Source of the DNA: Gordonia insulae
GTDB taxonomy: Bacteria; Actinomycetota; Actinomycetes; Mycobacteriales; Mycobacteriaceae
Direction: 5' to 3'
Length of the DNA stretch: 64,000 bases
Assembly (NCBI RefSeq): GCF_003855095.1
Contig: NZ_CP033972.1
Coordinates: 5,084,001 to 5,148,000, forward strand
The position numbers were made by a program, and so were the translations under genes. The notes beneath the pieces are model-generated. The model did not search any database and was not told where the DNA came from. It worked only from the letters and a program-made list of their open reading frames with translations. The first letter of the stretch is position 1. Each line of letters starts with the position of its first letter. This document shows, in pieces, positions 25,287 through 34,817 of the stretch.

Positions 25287-25322
25287 GCCATAGTGTATGG
25301 CTTACGTGCCATAGTGTATGGC
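25287..25322. promoter_or_regulatory. Tandem 15-bp palindromic operator between GT2 and polymerase genes
   Basis: GCCATAGTGTATGGC occurs twice, at 25287-25301 and 25308-25322. Each is a palindrome (GCCAT/ATGGC, 5-base centre) and the units are 21 bp apart, two helical turns, so two dimers could bind on the same face. It lies in the divergent promoter region of the export genes. The regulator is unknown. Confidence 0.75.
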
Positions 25323-25389
25323 ACGAGAGGGTGACCCTGCGCTCGACGAACGGCTCGCCCCGGATCGACAAGGCAGGGGGCACGGGCAC

Positions 25390-26727
25390 GTGAACGATTC
25401 CGCCCTGCCCGAATCCGCCGCACCCGCGTGGTGGCTGACGCCCGCGGTGCTGATCCTCGTGCCGGTGGCCGCATCGATCGTGTCGTGGATCTCGCTGATT
25501 GCGTGGTGCTCGGCCGGCGGGTGCCCGGCGGGATCCTGGCTGCAGTTGCGTGGATTCCTCGAACCGTCCCCGGTCACCGTCGCGGGCGTCACCCTGCTCC
25601 TGGTCTGGTACGCGCTGGTCGTCGTGCTGGCCACCGTCGGCTGGCGGCTCGGGACCGGTACGCGTCCGTCGGCCGAACTCGTGACCCGTACACGTCTGCC
25701 GGCATTCGAACGCCGCTACTTTCTGCTGATCCTGGCCGTCGCGACGATCGGGGTCGGCTACTCCTACTACCGCATCGCCGGGACAACGTCGATCATCGAA
25801 TCCCTCGTGACACAGACGGGAAACTCGTTCACCGAGGCCTTGCCGGCGTCGGCGGGTATCCCAACCCTGCGCTACGCGACGATCCTCGCCGCACCTCTCG
25901 GCGTGCACCTGTGGCGCACCAAGGTCATCCGAGCGCCGCTCATGACCGTGGCGGTGGTGCTGCTCCTGCTCAATTCGATGGTGGCGTCGCGGCTCTCATT
26001 GCTGATGGCGGTCGTGGTCTATCTGGTCATCTGGTCGGCGGCACGCCGCGGGGCCAACGGCGGAGCGCGGAAGCCGCTGCGTCCCTGGATGGTGATCGCC
26101 GGTGTGGTGGTCCTGTTCGCCCTGCTGACCACGCTCAACTACGTGCGCAACGGCAATTACTACCGCGACGCCGGGGTCTCGAACCCGGTGGCGATGAACG
26201 TCTATCAGATGGGTGCGTATCTGGCGGTGCCCGCGCAGGTGTCGCTCGGGGTGTCCGACGCGGTAATGCGCGGCAGTTTCGAGAAACCGGGCACCGCGGG
26301 CGGTTCGGTCAGCGCAGCGCTCCCGAGCTTCCTGGTGCCCGAGGACGAGACGCGCGGCAAGGAGGCGGTGGACGCGGGTCTGTACGACTTCACCGTGTCG
26401 TCGGCGCCGAACTTCACGACGAATTCCGAATTCGCCGACACTTATGCCGATTTCGGTGCCTGGGGATGGTTCTACACCCTCCTCCTGTTTCCGCTCGCCG
26501 GGTATATCTCCGGCCGGTTCTCGACCTACGGTCCGGTGATCGCGGGCACCACCGGGGTCATTGCCTACTGCTTTGCCGAGGTCTGGCGAATCCAGCTCCT
26601 GACGCAGGGGATCGTGGTGTTCCTCGTGCTGCTGACGGCGGTCGGCATGGCGGTGGCGGGAGCGGGCCTGCGGACACGTCCCGAGCTTGACGACGAACAT
26701 CTGAACGAGAGAAGTGGAGTCACGTGA
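25390..26727 (+). CDS. O-antigen polymerase-like (Wzy) membrane protein
   Basis: 445 aa from GTG 25390 with a G-rich ribosome site (about 25374-25381). ATG 25318 is rejected as primary start because it lies inside the second operator palindrome. About eleven hydrophobic segments, with a large extracellular loop (about 26160-26440) carrying NPVAMNVYQMGAYLAVPAQVSL, as in oligosaccharide repeat unit polymerases. It would polymerise flipped repeats outside the membrane. Its stop overlaps the wzz-like GTG. Confidence 0.75.
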   Translation: MNDSALPESAAPAWWLTPAVLILVPVAASIVSWISLIAWCSAGGCPAGSWLQLRGFLEPSPVTVAGVTLLLVWYALVVVLATVGWRLGTGTRPSAELVTRTRLPAFERRYFLLILAVATIGVGYSYYRIAGTTSIIESLVTQTGNSFTEALPASAGIPTLRYATILAAPLGVHLWRTKVIRAPLMTVAVVLLLLNSMVASRLSLLMAVVVYLVIWSAARRGANGGARKPLRPWMVIAGVVVLFALLTTLNYVRNGNYYRDAGVSNPVAMNVYQMGAYLAVPAQVSLGVSDAVMRGSFEKPGTAGGSVSAALPSFLVPEDETRGKEAVDAGLYDFTVSSAPNFTTNSEFADTYADFGAWGWFYTLLLFPLAGYISGRFSTYGPVIAGTTGVIAYCFAEVWRIQLLTQGIVVFLVLLTAVGMAVAGAGLRTRPELDDEHLNERSGVT

Positions 26728-28208
26728 GCAACAGCGCAGTGGGTGTCACCTACCGCCCGGACACGACCGGCAACGATTGGTTGCGGTCGACGGCGGGCGC
26801 GATCCGGGACCACTGGATCGTCATCGTCGCGTGCGCGCTGGTGGGCGGTGTCGTCGGCCTCGTCCTGACCACACAGCAGACCCCGATGTACGAGTCGTCG
26901 GCGACGATCTATCAGACACCCCGCCCCGCCGACAGCGACAGCGTGAGTCGGCAGCGGACCGAGGCCTACACCGAGTTGCTGACATCGGACCGGTTGATCG
27001 CGACCGCGCTGGCGCAGAGCGGGCTACCGATGTCGATCGGCGAGGCCCGGGACGCGACCACTGCGGGTGCCAACACCGGCAGCGCGATCCTCACCGTCAC
27101 CACCCGGACGGACGATCCGCAGACGTCGGCGAGGCTGGCCAACGCGCTGGCCGACGCGCTGCCGGCCACGGTTACCGCGCTCGACGGTGACCAGCCGGGC
27201 ACCCCGACACCGACAGAGGACACGGCGAACGCAGATCAGGTGCGACTGTCGGTGATCACACCCGCCGTGCCGGACAACCAGAGCGAGGGCCGCAACTACG
27301 GCCGCAACATTTCTCTCGGTGTCGTCGCCGGCCTGCTGGTGGGGCTCCTCTACGCCTACGCCCGTGGTCTGGTCGGGCGACGCGTGCGTGACGAGGCAGA
27401 GGTGAGTCGATTCCTCTCCGGTCCGGTGCTCGCGACGATCCCGTCCGAGAAGACTCTCGGGGAGTCGGGCATCGTCGACTATCACCGTCCGGACAACCGT
27501 GCGGCTCAAGCGCTCCGGCGACTGCGCACCACGGTGACCGGTCGAGAGTCGGGGCCGGCGACGCTGCGCTCGATCGTCGTGACCGGGGCGTCGGCGGGTG
27601 ACGGGTCGACAACGATCGCGGTCAACCTGGCGATCGCGCTGGCGGACAGCGGCTCCGAGGTCGTCCTGGTCGACGCGGCGCTCGACGGCCGGCCGACGGG
27701 GTCTCGACACGCCGCCGACGCGGAGTCATCGCCGGAGGGGCTCACCACCTATCTGGGCGGTCGAGGCAGGTTGGGGGAGTTCATCTCCCGGACCTCACGG
27801 TCCCATCTGTCGCTGGTTCCCGCCGGCCCGGCGGTCGGCAACTCGTCTGAGCTGCTCGCCTCGGAGCGATTGGCTGACGGTCTCACCGAGTTGGCGGAGC
27901 AGTTCGACCACGTCATCGTGGACACCGCGTCCCTGCAGGATTCGTCGGATCCGCTCGTCGTCGGTCGTATCGCCGATGCGGTCCTTGTCGTCGCGCGGTC
28001 CGGGCACACGCGATACGGCGACCTGCGCACGGCGGTCGAACGTCTCGCCCTCGCCGACGTCGCCGTCCTCGGGGTCGTGCTGAACGGTTCACCGCGCCCG
28101 GCATGGCAATTCGGCCGCGCCGCGAAGGCCGGGCAGTCTGCGGATCAGGTGCTCGCCGACGTGCCTCCCGGAACTGCTATCGACACACCACTTCCACAGG
28201 ATCGCTGA
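26724..28208 (+). CDS. Wzz-type chain-length protein fused to a BY-kinase-like domain with degenerate Walker A
   Basis: 494 aa, GTG start overlapping the polymerase stop. An N-terminal transmembrane segment (WIVIVACALVGGVVGLVLT), an extracytoplasmic Wzz domain, a second membrane segment near residue 200 (LGVVAGLLVGLLYAYARG), then a cytoplasmic nucleotide-binding domain. In the expected Walker A (GxPGxGKS/T) the sequence is ASAGDGSTT, so the catalytic lysine is replaced by serine; Walker A' is VVLVDAALDGRP and Walker B is HVIVDTAS. No tyrosine cluster is seen at the C-terminus. It looks like a chain-length regulator whose kinase half has lost phosphotransfer activity. Confidence 0.85.
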   Translation: MSNSAVGVTYRPDTTGNDWLRSTAGAIRDHWIVIVACALVGGVVGLVLTTQQTPMYESSATIYQTPRPADSDSVSRQRTEAYTELLTSDRLIATALAQSGLPMSIGEARDATTAGANTGSAILTVTTRTDDPQTSARLANALADALPATVTALDGDQPGTPTPTEDTANADQVRLSVITPAVPDNQSEGRNYGRNISLGVVAGLLVGLLYAYARGLVGRRVRDEAEVSRFLSGPVLATIPSEKTLGESGIVDYHRPDNRAAQALRRLRTTVTGRESGPATLRSIVVTGASAGDGSTTIAVNLAIALADSGSEVVLVDAALDGRPTGSRHAADAESSPEGLTTYLGGRGRLGEFISRTSRSHLSLVPAGPAVGNSSELLASERLADGLTELAEQFDHVIVDTASLQDSSDPLVVGRIADAVLVVARSGHTRYGDLRTAVERLALADVAVLGVVLNGSPRPAWQFGRAAKAGQSADQVLADVPPGTAIDTPLPQDR

Positions 28209-29774
28209 GTCGCGCGGGGGTGGTCTCGAGTTTCTCGATGGTCACCGGGTTGTCGGGTGACGACCCGGGGGTACACGTCGATCCGGTCGTCGCGGAGACC
28301 GCCGTCCACGACGACGGTGCGCCGCGCCAGGTGACCTCGGCGTCGGTGATGCGACCGGTCGAGTCCAGAAACGACAGCGCCGGGCCTGCCGAGTCCCGAT
28401 CACGAGGCGAGCCGGTCACGGTCACCGCGATGCGGTCGATTCGGAAGTCGTCGGAACGGTTGGCGGAGAACGCGATCGCGGGGGTGGTGGTCTCGATCTC
28501 GACCTCCCGAAGGTGACGCTGCGAGTCGTCTGCAGGCCGACGATGCCGATGCCGTCGGCGATGTCGTCTGCCGCGACGGTGAGGCCCCGCAGCGCGACGC
28601 CGGTGGCCGGCCGGGCGGCGGTCGATTCGACGAGGGCCGACCACCGTTCGCATCGTCGGACGGTGATCTCGGACAATTCGAGGTCGAATCGGCTGAACGT
28701 GTCGTCGGCGGCGCCTTGCGGCCGGGCCAGCACGTGCACGCCCGCCTCGCCGTCCTCGACGGTGAGGCCGGTCAGTCGAACACCTTGCGAGGCAAGATAT
28801 TTCCATTCGGTATCGGAGTCTGGTGCGGCGCTGTCGAGGATGACGCCCGCCCCGGTGCGGACCCCGCTCACGGTGACGCCGGAGACGGTGACCCGATTCG
28901 CTCCGGCGAGGCGGATCCCGTTGGCGGCACCGCCGGAGACGGTGATGTCGGCGATGGTGAAGTCGGCGTCGGACCAGTCGGTCAGCGCCGACAGCGAGAA
29001 CGTCTCGGCGTCGCTGTCGAAGCCGTCGGACTCCGAGTGGTAGGTGACCAGCGCGAGCCCGTCGTCGCCGGTGTTGTTCGCCGTGCAGTTGCGGACCTGA
29101 CCGCGTCGGCACGCGTTGAAGTGGATGCCGTCGGCCATGGTGTCGGTTGCGCGGACGTTCGTGACCGTGACGTCGGAGACGCCCATCATGATCACGCCCG
29201 CCTGCGGACTCGACCGAATAGCGCAGTCCGCGACCGTGACCCCGGATACCGGTCCTTTCGAGCCGGTCCAGTCGGCCGGCACCGACGATCCGTCGGACGG
29301 ATATCCGACGACCCGGATGCCGTCACCGAAGGATCGCTGCGACGGTTGGGTCGCCCACCGAATCCGCACGCCCCGCAACGAGACCTGCGCCGCCGGACCG
29401 CGCACGACGAGACCGTGGCCGGTCCCGCTTCCGTCGTCGGCGAGGTTGTCCATCACGAGTTCGGCGCGGGCGTCGAAGTCGACGGTGACCCGATCGAGCC
29501 CGGTCAGGGAGATCGCCGCACCACCATCGGGATCGCGCTGGGCGTACCGGTACGTCCCCGCCGGGAAAAGGAGTGTGTCACCGTCTCGCATCTGGGCGAC
29601 CGCTCGACCGATCGGCCCCGAGTCGTCCTGACGGCCGTCTCCGACGGCACCGAAGTCGCGGACATTGTGAGTCGAGCCGGACGACGACGAAGAGCACGCA
29701 GCGAGTGCGGCAACCGCCGGGATCATCGCCAGGAACGTGCGGCGGGACACCGGTCGCGCGGAAGAGGTTGTCAT
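28177..29774 (-). pseudogene. Lipoprotein/Tat beta-helix (pectate-lyase-like) protein, frameshifted near the 3' end
   Basis: The N-terminus has twin arginines and a lipobox (SRRTFLAMIPAVAALAAC), then HNVRDFGAVGDGRQDD, the usual start of glycosyl-hydrolase-28/pectate-lyase-like right-handed beta-helix proteins, with many GVxVxxVxxxN-type coils. Frame 1 runs to about 28510 and then reads into Arg/Pro-rich nonsense (ending 28422), while the coil sequence continues in the next frame (EVEIETTTPAIAFSANRSDDF...) to a stop at 28177. Adding one G to the GGG run at 28506-28508 restores a single product of about 531 aa. It probably trims or modifies the exopolysaccharide. Its ATG overlaps the upstream GT4 stop, and its 3' end overlaps the wzz-like gene by 32 bases. 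Confidence 0.8.
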
Positions 29775-30946
29775 CGTGCGGCTTCCAGCTCGGAACAGGT
29801 GCGCGCGGCGGCCGCGGTGGGATCGATCGCGGTCTGGCGTCGCGTCACATGGGCGAAACCACGCTCGGCCAGCGAGTGTCGGGCGTCGTGGTCGCCGCAG
29901 AGACGGATCAGCTGTTGCCCCAACGCGCGCGGATCGTGCGGATCGAAGAAATCCGCGCCGTCGCCGCAGGTCTCCCGCAGGACAGGGATGTCGGAAGCGA
30001 GGACGGCGGTCCGCGACGCCATGGCCTCCAGCGGTGGCAGGCCGGCCCCTTCGTACAACGACGGCATGATCAGCATGTCCGCACCGGCGACCAGCGCACG
30101 CAGCCGGTCGAACGGCACCTGCCCGGTCACCTCGACGCGGGAGCCGAGCTCGCCGACGATGCGTGCGACCCGGTCGTCGGCGGTGCGGAGCGTCTCACCG
30201 CCGCCGGCGATGACCAGCCGATGCGGGATATCGTCTGAGATCTGTGCGAACGCCTCGAGGAGCAGCACGAGGTTCTTGTGTCTCTTCACATTTCCCACGT
30301 AGAGCAGGTATGGCTGCCCGACGCCGGGATCGGGCAGGCCGTCGGTGGTGAACCAGACGTCGTCGACCGGTATCGGGGTGACGAGGACGCGCGCGGAACG
30401 GGTGGTCTCGCCGAGACGTCGTGCGGTGGCGTCGGACGGCGTGAACACGGTTGCCGCTCTGCGGGCGTCGAGCCGGAGCATGGCGGCGGCATACGTGCGA
30501 CGCGCGCGGCCCTGGTTGCTCAGCGCGGCATCCTCGAGGTGCAGGGTGTCGTGGACGGTGGTGAACAGTCGGACTGCGCGGTCGCGGGGGTTCAGCAGTG
30601 CCAACGGAAACGGGTAGTGCGGCACCCATAGGGCCCGCGGCCGGCACGTGTGGAGGGCGTGCTGCCAGACCCGTTGTTCGGCGGCCGTGTACATCGCGGC
30701 GTCGTGAGGGGATGCCGTGATGACGCGCGTTGCGTCGTGCACCGTCGGCGCGGAGTCGGCGTCGGTCAACACGGCCAATCGCAGCCCGCGGTCCGCGGTC
30801 ACACGCTCGAGGTGGGGGATCTGGGTGCGGATGTAGGTACCGATGCCGCTCTGACGGATGTGGCGCGCGTCGAACAGGATGTCCACGCCGTCGGCGGCCG
30901 ACCGTGGGTCGTGACCGGTACCGCGCACGTCGACTGTCCTTTCCAC
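29771..30946 (-). CDS. Family 4 glycosyltransferase
   Basis: 391 aa from GTG 30946 (GGAGAGG 7 bases upstream); the frame continues far upstream but that part lacks coding character. GT-B fold: ILFDARHIRQSGIGTYIRTQIPHLE, YLLYVGNVKRHKNLVLLLEAF, and the EX7E motif in SLYEGAGLPPLEAM. It retains nucleotide-sugar-dependent transferase features of GT4. It overlaps the beta-helix gene by ATGA and is divergent from the next GT4. Confidence 0.87.
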   Translation of the reverse strand: MERTVDVRGTGHDPRSAADGVDILFDARHIRQSGIGTYIRTQIPHLERVTADRGLRLAVLTDADSAPTVHDATRVITASPHDAAMYTAAEQRVWQHALHTCRPRALWVPHYPFPLALLNPRDRAVRLFTTVHDTLHLEDAALSNQGRARRTYAAAMLRLDARRAATVFTPSDATARRLGETTRSARVLVTPIPVDDVWFTTDGLPDPGVGQPYLLYVGNVKRHKNLVLLLEAFAQISDDIPHRLVIAGGGETLRTADDRVARIVGELGSRVEVTGQVPFDRLRALVAGADMLIMPSLYEGAGLPPLEAMASRTAVLASDIPVLRETCGDGADFFDPHDPRALGQQLIRLCGDHDARHSLAERGFAHVTRRQTAIDPTAAAARTCSELEAAR

Positions 30947-31162
30947 GATGGGGCCTCTCCACGACGGGGGCCGCCGACGCCACATGATGATGCGCCCGCA
31001 CCCCCCTGGTGAACAGTGTGCCGAACTTTCTTCGAGATGGTACGTTTCGGCAGGCCGAGGAGTCCCGGAGTCGCGGGCGCCGTCGGCCGGGGACAGGCGC
31101 GCCGAGAACGGAGATGCCGCGAGCGCGGGTGCTCGTGTCGCGGACGAAGACTGAGGACGGAC

Positions 31163-32305
31163 ATGACCGACCCACGAATCGCGGATCCACGAATCGCCAT
31201 CGTGCACGAACGTTTCACCGAGATCGCCGGCTCCGAACATGTCGTCGAGCAGTTCTCGCAGACCTGGCCGCAGGCTGCTGTGCACGTCCCCATCGCGCGC
31301 GAACAGGGCATCCCGCCCGGTCTGTCGTCGTCGCCGGTCACCACCTGGGTGGACACACCTTACCGATGGACGGGCCGAGGCCCCTACGCGCCGCTGACGC
31401 CCCTGTTCCCCCGCGCTTTCCGCGGGATGGAGCTCGGCGACGTCGATGCCGTCGTGATCAGCCACCACGCTTTCGCGACCCAGGCGGCGTTCGCCACCGA
31501 CGCACCCGTGATCGCCTACGTCCACAGTCCGGCACGGTGGGCGTGGGACACCGCATTCCGGGCGCAGGAGGCGGGCGGGCCGGCCGGTGCGGTGGTGCTG
31601 TCCGGGTTGTCGAGGATGGCGCGGCGTGGGGAACTCGCCGCCGTCGACCGGATCGATCAGATCGTGGCCAACTCGACCGCCGTCGCCGGACGCATCCAGC
31701 GATGGTGGGGCCGGGAGTCGGTCGTCGTGCATCCGCCGGTCGACACCAACGGCTTCACGCCCGACCATGTGACCGAGCGCGAGGACTTCTTCCTCGTCGC
31801 CGGACGCCTGGTCCCCTACAAGCGGCCGGACCTGGCGATCCGCGCCGCCCGGGAGGCGGGTGTGCGGTTGGTCGTCGTCGGCGATGGTCGGTCGATGGAG
31901 ACCTGCCGCGAACTCGCGTCTGACGACACCGTGTTCCTCGGCCGGGTGCCGCACGACCAACTGGTCGACCTGTATCGCCGGACGCGGGCACTGATCATGC
32001 CGGGCGTCGAGGACTTCGGCATCGTGCCCGTCGAGGCCATGGCCACCGGTGCACCCGTCATCGCGCTCGGCGAGGGTGGGGCGCTCGACACCGTCGTGCC
32101 GGGCACGACGGGCATGCTCGTGCCGTCCGGCGACGACGACACCGTCGTGGCCGGACTCGCCGCAGCGATGAAGACGTTCGACCCACGCGAATATGACCCG
32201 CGGCGCATCCGTGAGTGGGCGGAACGGTTCTCGCGGAAGAACTTCGGCGCGGAGATGGTACGGGTCGTCGAGGGTGTGCTGGAGCGGGGGCGGCGGGTGG
32301 AGTAG
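31163..32305 (+). CDS. Family 4 glycosyltransferase
   Basis: 380 aa from ATG 31163 with GAGGACGG upstream. Rossmann start RIAIVHERFTEIAGSEHVVEQF, phosphate-binding FFLVAGRLVPYKRPDLAI, and EX7E in EDFGIVPVEAMATGAPVIAL. The HSPARWAWD stretch is common in actinobacterial mannosyl/rhamnosyl transferases of this group. Likely builds the EPS repeat unit. Its stop is followed 16 bases later by the tandem repeat array. Confidence 0.88.
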   Translation: MTDPRIADPRIAIVHERFTEIAGSEHVVEQFSQTWPQAAVHVPIAREQGIPPGLSSSPVTTWVDTPYRWTGRGPYAPLTPLFPRAFRGMELGDVDAVVISHHAFATQAAFATDAPVIAYVHSPARWAWDTAFRAQEAGGPAGAVVLSGLSRMARRGELAAVDRIDQIVANSTAVAGRIQRWWGRESVVVHPPVDTNGFTPDHVTEREDFFLVAGRLVPYKRPDLAIRAAREAGVRLVVVGDGRSMETCRELASDDTVFLGRVPHDQLVDLYRRTRALIMPGVEDFGIVPVEAMATGAPVIALGEGGALDTVVPGTTGMLVPSGDDDTVVAGLAAAMKTFDPREYDPRRIREWAERFSRKNFGAEMVRVVEGVLERGRRVE

Positions 32306-32320
32306 GTGGGCTGGCGGGTG

Positions 32321-32565
32321 TGGTCTCGATACGCGGGCTCGCCCTTTGGGCTCGCTCGCTACTCGACCAGCGGGTGGTGTGTGGTCTCGATACGCGGGCT
32401 CGCCCTTTGGGGCTCGCTCGCTACTCGACCAGCGGGTGGTGTGTGGTCTCGATACGCGGGCTCGCCCTTTGGGGCTCGCTCGCTACTCGACCAGCGGGTG
32501 GGGGCGCTCGCTACTCGACCAGCGGTGGGGTGGGAGGTCGCCGGCTACTCGACCGGCGGTTGGGA
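32321..32565. repeat. Tandem array of the dispersed palindromic repeat (3 full + 2 partial copies)
   Basis: TGGTCTCGATACGCGGGCTCGCCCTTTGGG(G)CTCGCTCGCTACTCGACCAGCGGG is repeated with starts at 32321, 32382 and 32444 (period 61-62 bp), followed by two partial copies ending ...CTACTCGACCAGCGG (about 32500-32526) and ...CTACTCGACCGGCGGTTGG (about 32541-32563). The last partial copy supplies the end of the ThiF-nitroreductase gene, including its TAG stop. The outer ends are related inverted repeats. Confidence 0.9.
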
Positions 32566-34674
32566 TAGCCGCCGGCTCACCTCCACCGGCATCCCTGATC
32601 GCGACAACCGCAACGCGACCGTCGGTGCCTCGTCGTCGGCGAGCGACCACGCGTCGCGCATCTCCCGCCGCAGTCCGACGAGTTCGTCCCCATGCTCGTC
32701 GGACAGGCTACGGGCGGTGTCGTCGTCGAGGGCGTAGAGGAACGTCGGCGTCATCGGGTGCACGGCATAGCCGAGTTGTTCTGCGGCAATCCACAATTGC
32801 TGCATGGTCCGGCCGGCACGCAGGTAGTCGGCCGCCCTGGTGCCCTGCTGGACGAGCAGCAGGACCCCGGATGCGGATTCGACCCTGGCCGCCGCGTCGC
32901 GGCCGAGCGCCTCGCCGCCGTCCCATTCGTCGAGCAGCGCCATCACATCGGGTCGCCGCAGCACGTCGAGCATCCCGGCCATCGCGGGCGGCAGCGCCAG
33001 CGAGGCGATGTCGATCCCGACGGGGTCGGACGGGTCCGCGGTGAGTTCGAGGAACATCTCCCGATGGAGCGCCGGGGTGAGGAACCGGAGGCGGTCGGAT
33101 CGGGACACGATGGACGCGTATCGGTCGAGTCCCGCCCGATCGGCGATGGCCACCAAACGCGTCCGGTCGGTTGTCGAGACGTCGACGAAGCGGGCGAGGT
33201 CGTCCGACGAGAGCGGGGTGCCGTCGCCGGGGCCGCGTCGGGTGCTGCGCGCCAAGGCGGCGGCAAGCTGTCCGCCGACCTCCGGCGACTCCGAGGCCTG
33301 ACGGGTCGGATCGAACACCACTCGTCCGGCGACCCGGTCGCCGGCACCGGTTATCTCGGTCGACACCAGCACCCCGCGGGTGGTGGCGGCGAGCTCCGCG
33401 TTGTACAGCGCGGCGCCGACGGCCACGGCCGATGCGCGGTGCTCGACGTCGAGGGTGGAGGTGCGGTCCGGGTCGAGCGCGATGGTCACCGATGAGTCGT
33501 CCACGACGATCTGCCACGGCTGCTGATTGCCCGCCGACGGCGCGCGCGCCGCGGCATGCGCGATCAGCTCGCCGTCGGACATCTCGTCGAGGCGGGGCTC
33601 GCTGATGGCGATCGCGGGTGCGGGTGTGTCCGCATTCGTGGTCGCGAGGGGGTCGACGATGTCGTCGAGCCAGGTGTCCCGATCGAATCGAACACGGCCG
33701 GACCGCAGCGGCTTGCCCTGCACGAGGCGCCGGACCGCGGCGGCCACCGTGGCACCGCCCAGGAGGACGTCGCCGCCGAGCTGTGGCCAAGCGGTGACGG
33801 AATGACCCAGCTCGATCGCGGACGCCGCCATCGACGCGGTGACCTTCGCCGGTTCCAGCACCTTGACCGCCAGTGGCGTGATGGCGGCGCGGTCGAGTCC
33901 GACGAGGTCCTCGACACGCAGATCGCCGGCGAGTCCGTGGAACAACGGCCGATCGGGTTCCAGGTCGAACCGCTCGACGTCGAGCGTGCCGCCGTCGCTG
34001 GTCTCCATGAGGACGGGGATTCCGCGCTGCCGGCATTTCTGCCGGACCAACACCTTCACATCGAAGGAATCGCATTCTTCGATGACGATGTCCAGGCCGT
34101 CGAGAAAGCGATCAATGTTCTCCGGAACAATTCCTTCCGTATAGACCTCGGTGGATAGATAGGGGTCTATCTCCGCGATTCGCCGCGAGGCAACAATTGC
34201 TTTGTTGTCGTCGAGATCGAACAACGTCGCCGGGACCCGATTCATATTGGTCAGCTCGAGCGAGTCGAAGTCGGCGAGGCGGAGTTCACCGGCCAATCCC
34301 TCGAGTGTGAGGGTCAGGGCGATCGCGTGGCCCACGCTCAACCCGACCACGCCGATGCGCAGCTCGCCGGCGCGCTGCAGGTCGGCGGCGGTCAGCTTGT
34401 GCCGGTTGCGGTCGAGCCGTAGCCGCCGGTAGGAGACCGGTCCCGGGATCTTCACGAGGGCCTTACGCCAGGGGAAATAGGCGAACGTGGGTTTTTCGGC
34501 CATCAACTCGGCCGTTACCGGCGGCAGGAGAGACCCCATCGCGATGGCCGCCTGCGCCGTGGTGTCGGTGACGCGCACGGTGTCGTCGCGGGACAGTTCG
34601 ACGGGAAGCGAGGACTCGGAAAAGAGTGTGGCCGAGGACTCCGACGTGGGATACACCGTCGTATAGTGGCGCAT
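32545..34674 (-). CDS. E1/ThiF-like adenylyltransferase fused to nitroreductase (Rv1355c/MoeY-like)
   Basis: 709 aa from the ATG at residue 36 of the longer frame starting at 34779; the extra N-terminal codons include TTA and ACT, unlike the gene body, and look non-coding. Residues about 80-330 resemble a ThiF/E1 fold (GELRIGVVGLSVGHAIALTLTLEG, RLADFDSLELTNMNRV, IVIEECDSFDVKVLVRQ), and 370-700 a nitroreductase-like fold (AARAPSAGNQQPWQIVVDD). M. tuberculosis Rv1355c has the same fusion. The substrate is unknown. It ends within the repeat array (last codons SQPPVE), so the repeat has redefined its C-terminus. Confidence 0.85.
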   Translation of the reverse strand: MRHYTTVYPTSESSATLFSESSLPVELSRDDTVRVTDTTAQAAIAMGSLLPPVTAELMAEKPTFAYFPWRKALVKIPGPVSYRRLRLDRNRHKLTAADLQRAGELRIGVVGLSVGHAIALTLTLEGLAGELRLADFDSLELTNMNRVPATLFDLDDNKAIVASRRIAEIDPYLSTEVYTEGIVPENIDRFLDGLDIVIEECDSFDVKVLVRQKCRQRGIPVLMETSDGGTLDVERFDLEPDRPLFHGLAGDLRVEDLVGLDRAAITPLAVKVLEPAKVTASMAASAIELGHSVTAWPQLGGDVLLGGATVAAAVRRLVQGKPLRSGRVRFDRDTWLDDIVDPLATTNADTPAPAIAISEPRLDEMSDGELIAHAAARAPSAGNQQPWQIVVDDSSVTIALDPDRTSTLDVEHRASAVAVGAALYNAELAATTRGVLVSTEITGAGDRVAGRVVFDPTRQASESPEVGGQLAAALARSTRRGPGDGTPLSSDDLARFVDVSTTDRTRLVAIADRAGLDRYASIVSRSDRLRFLTPALHREMFLELTADPSDPVGIDIASLALPPAMAGMLDVLRRPDVMALLDEWDGGEALGRDAAARVESASGVLLLVQQGTRAADYLRAGRTMQQLWIAAEQLGYAVHPMTPTFLYALDDDTARSLSDEHGDELVGLRREMRDAWSLADDEAPTVALRLSRSGMPVEVSRRLSQPPVE

Positions 34675-34817
34675 TCGGGCAACCCGTGCCAAACCGGAGA
34701 TGCGATAGCTTAAAGTTGTTCCAGGCCGCGGGTGCGAGTGCAGTATGGCAACATTGCCAGTGAAGTCAGTGCAGAACATTCGTTCTTTTTCACTGTTTCA
34801 GAAAGGTAGTCACTGCG

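Noticed and set aside
29771..31960. Glycosyltransferase starting at 31960 (729 aa)
   Set aside because: The upstream 338 codons lie opposite the 31163 GT4 gene; GTG 30946 has a ribosome site and the known N-terminus.
32321..32565. CRISPR array
   Set aside because: Units repeat end to end at 61-62 bp with no unique spacers, and the same sequence is dispersed elsewhere.
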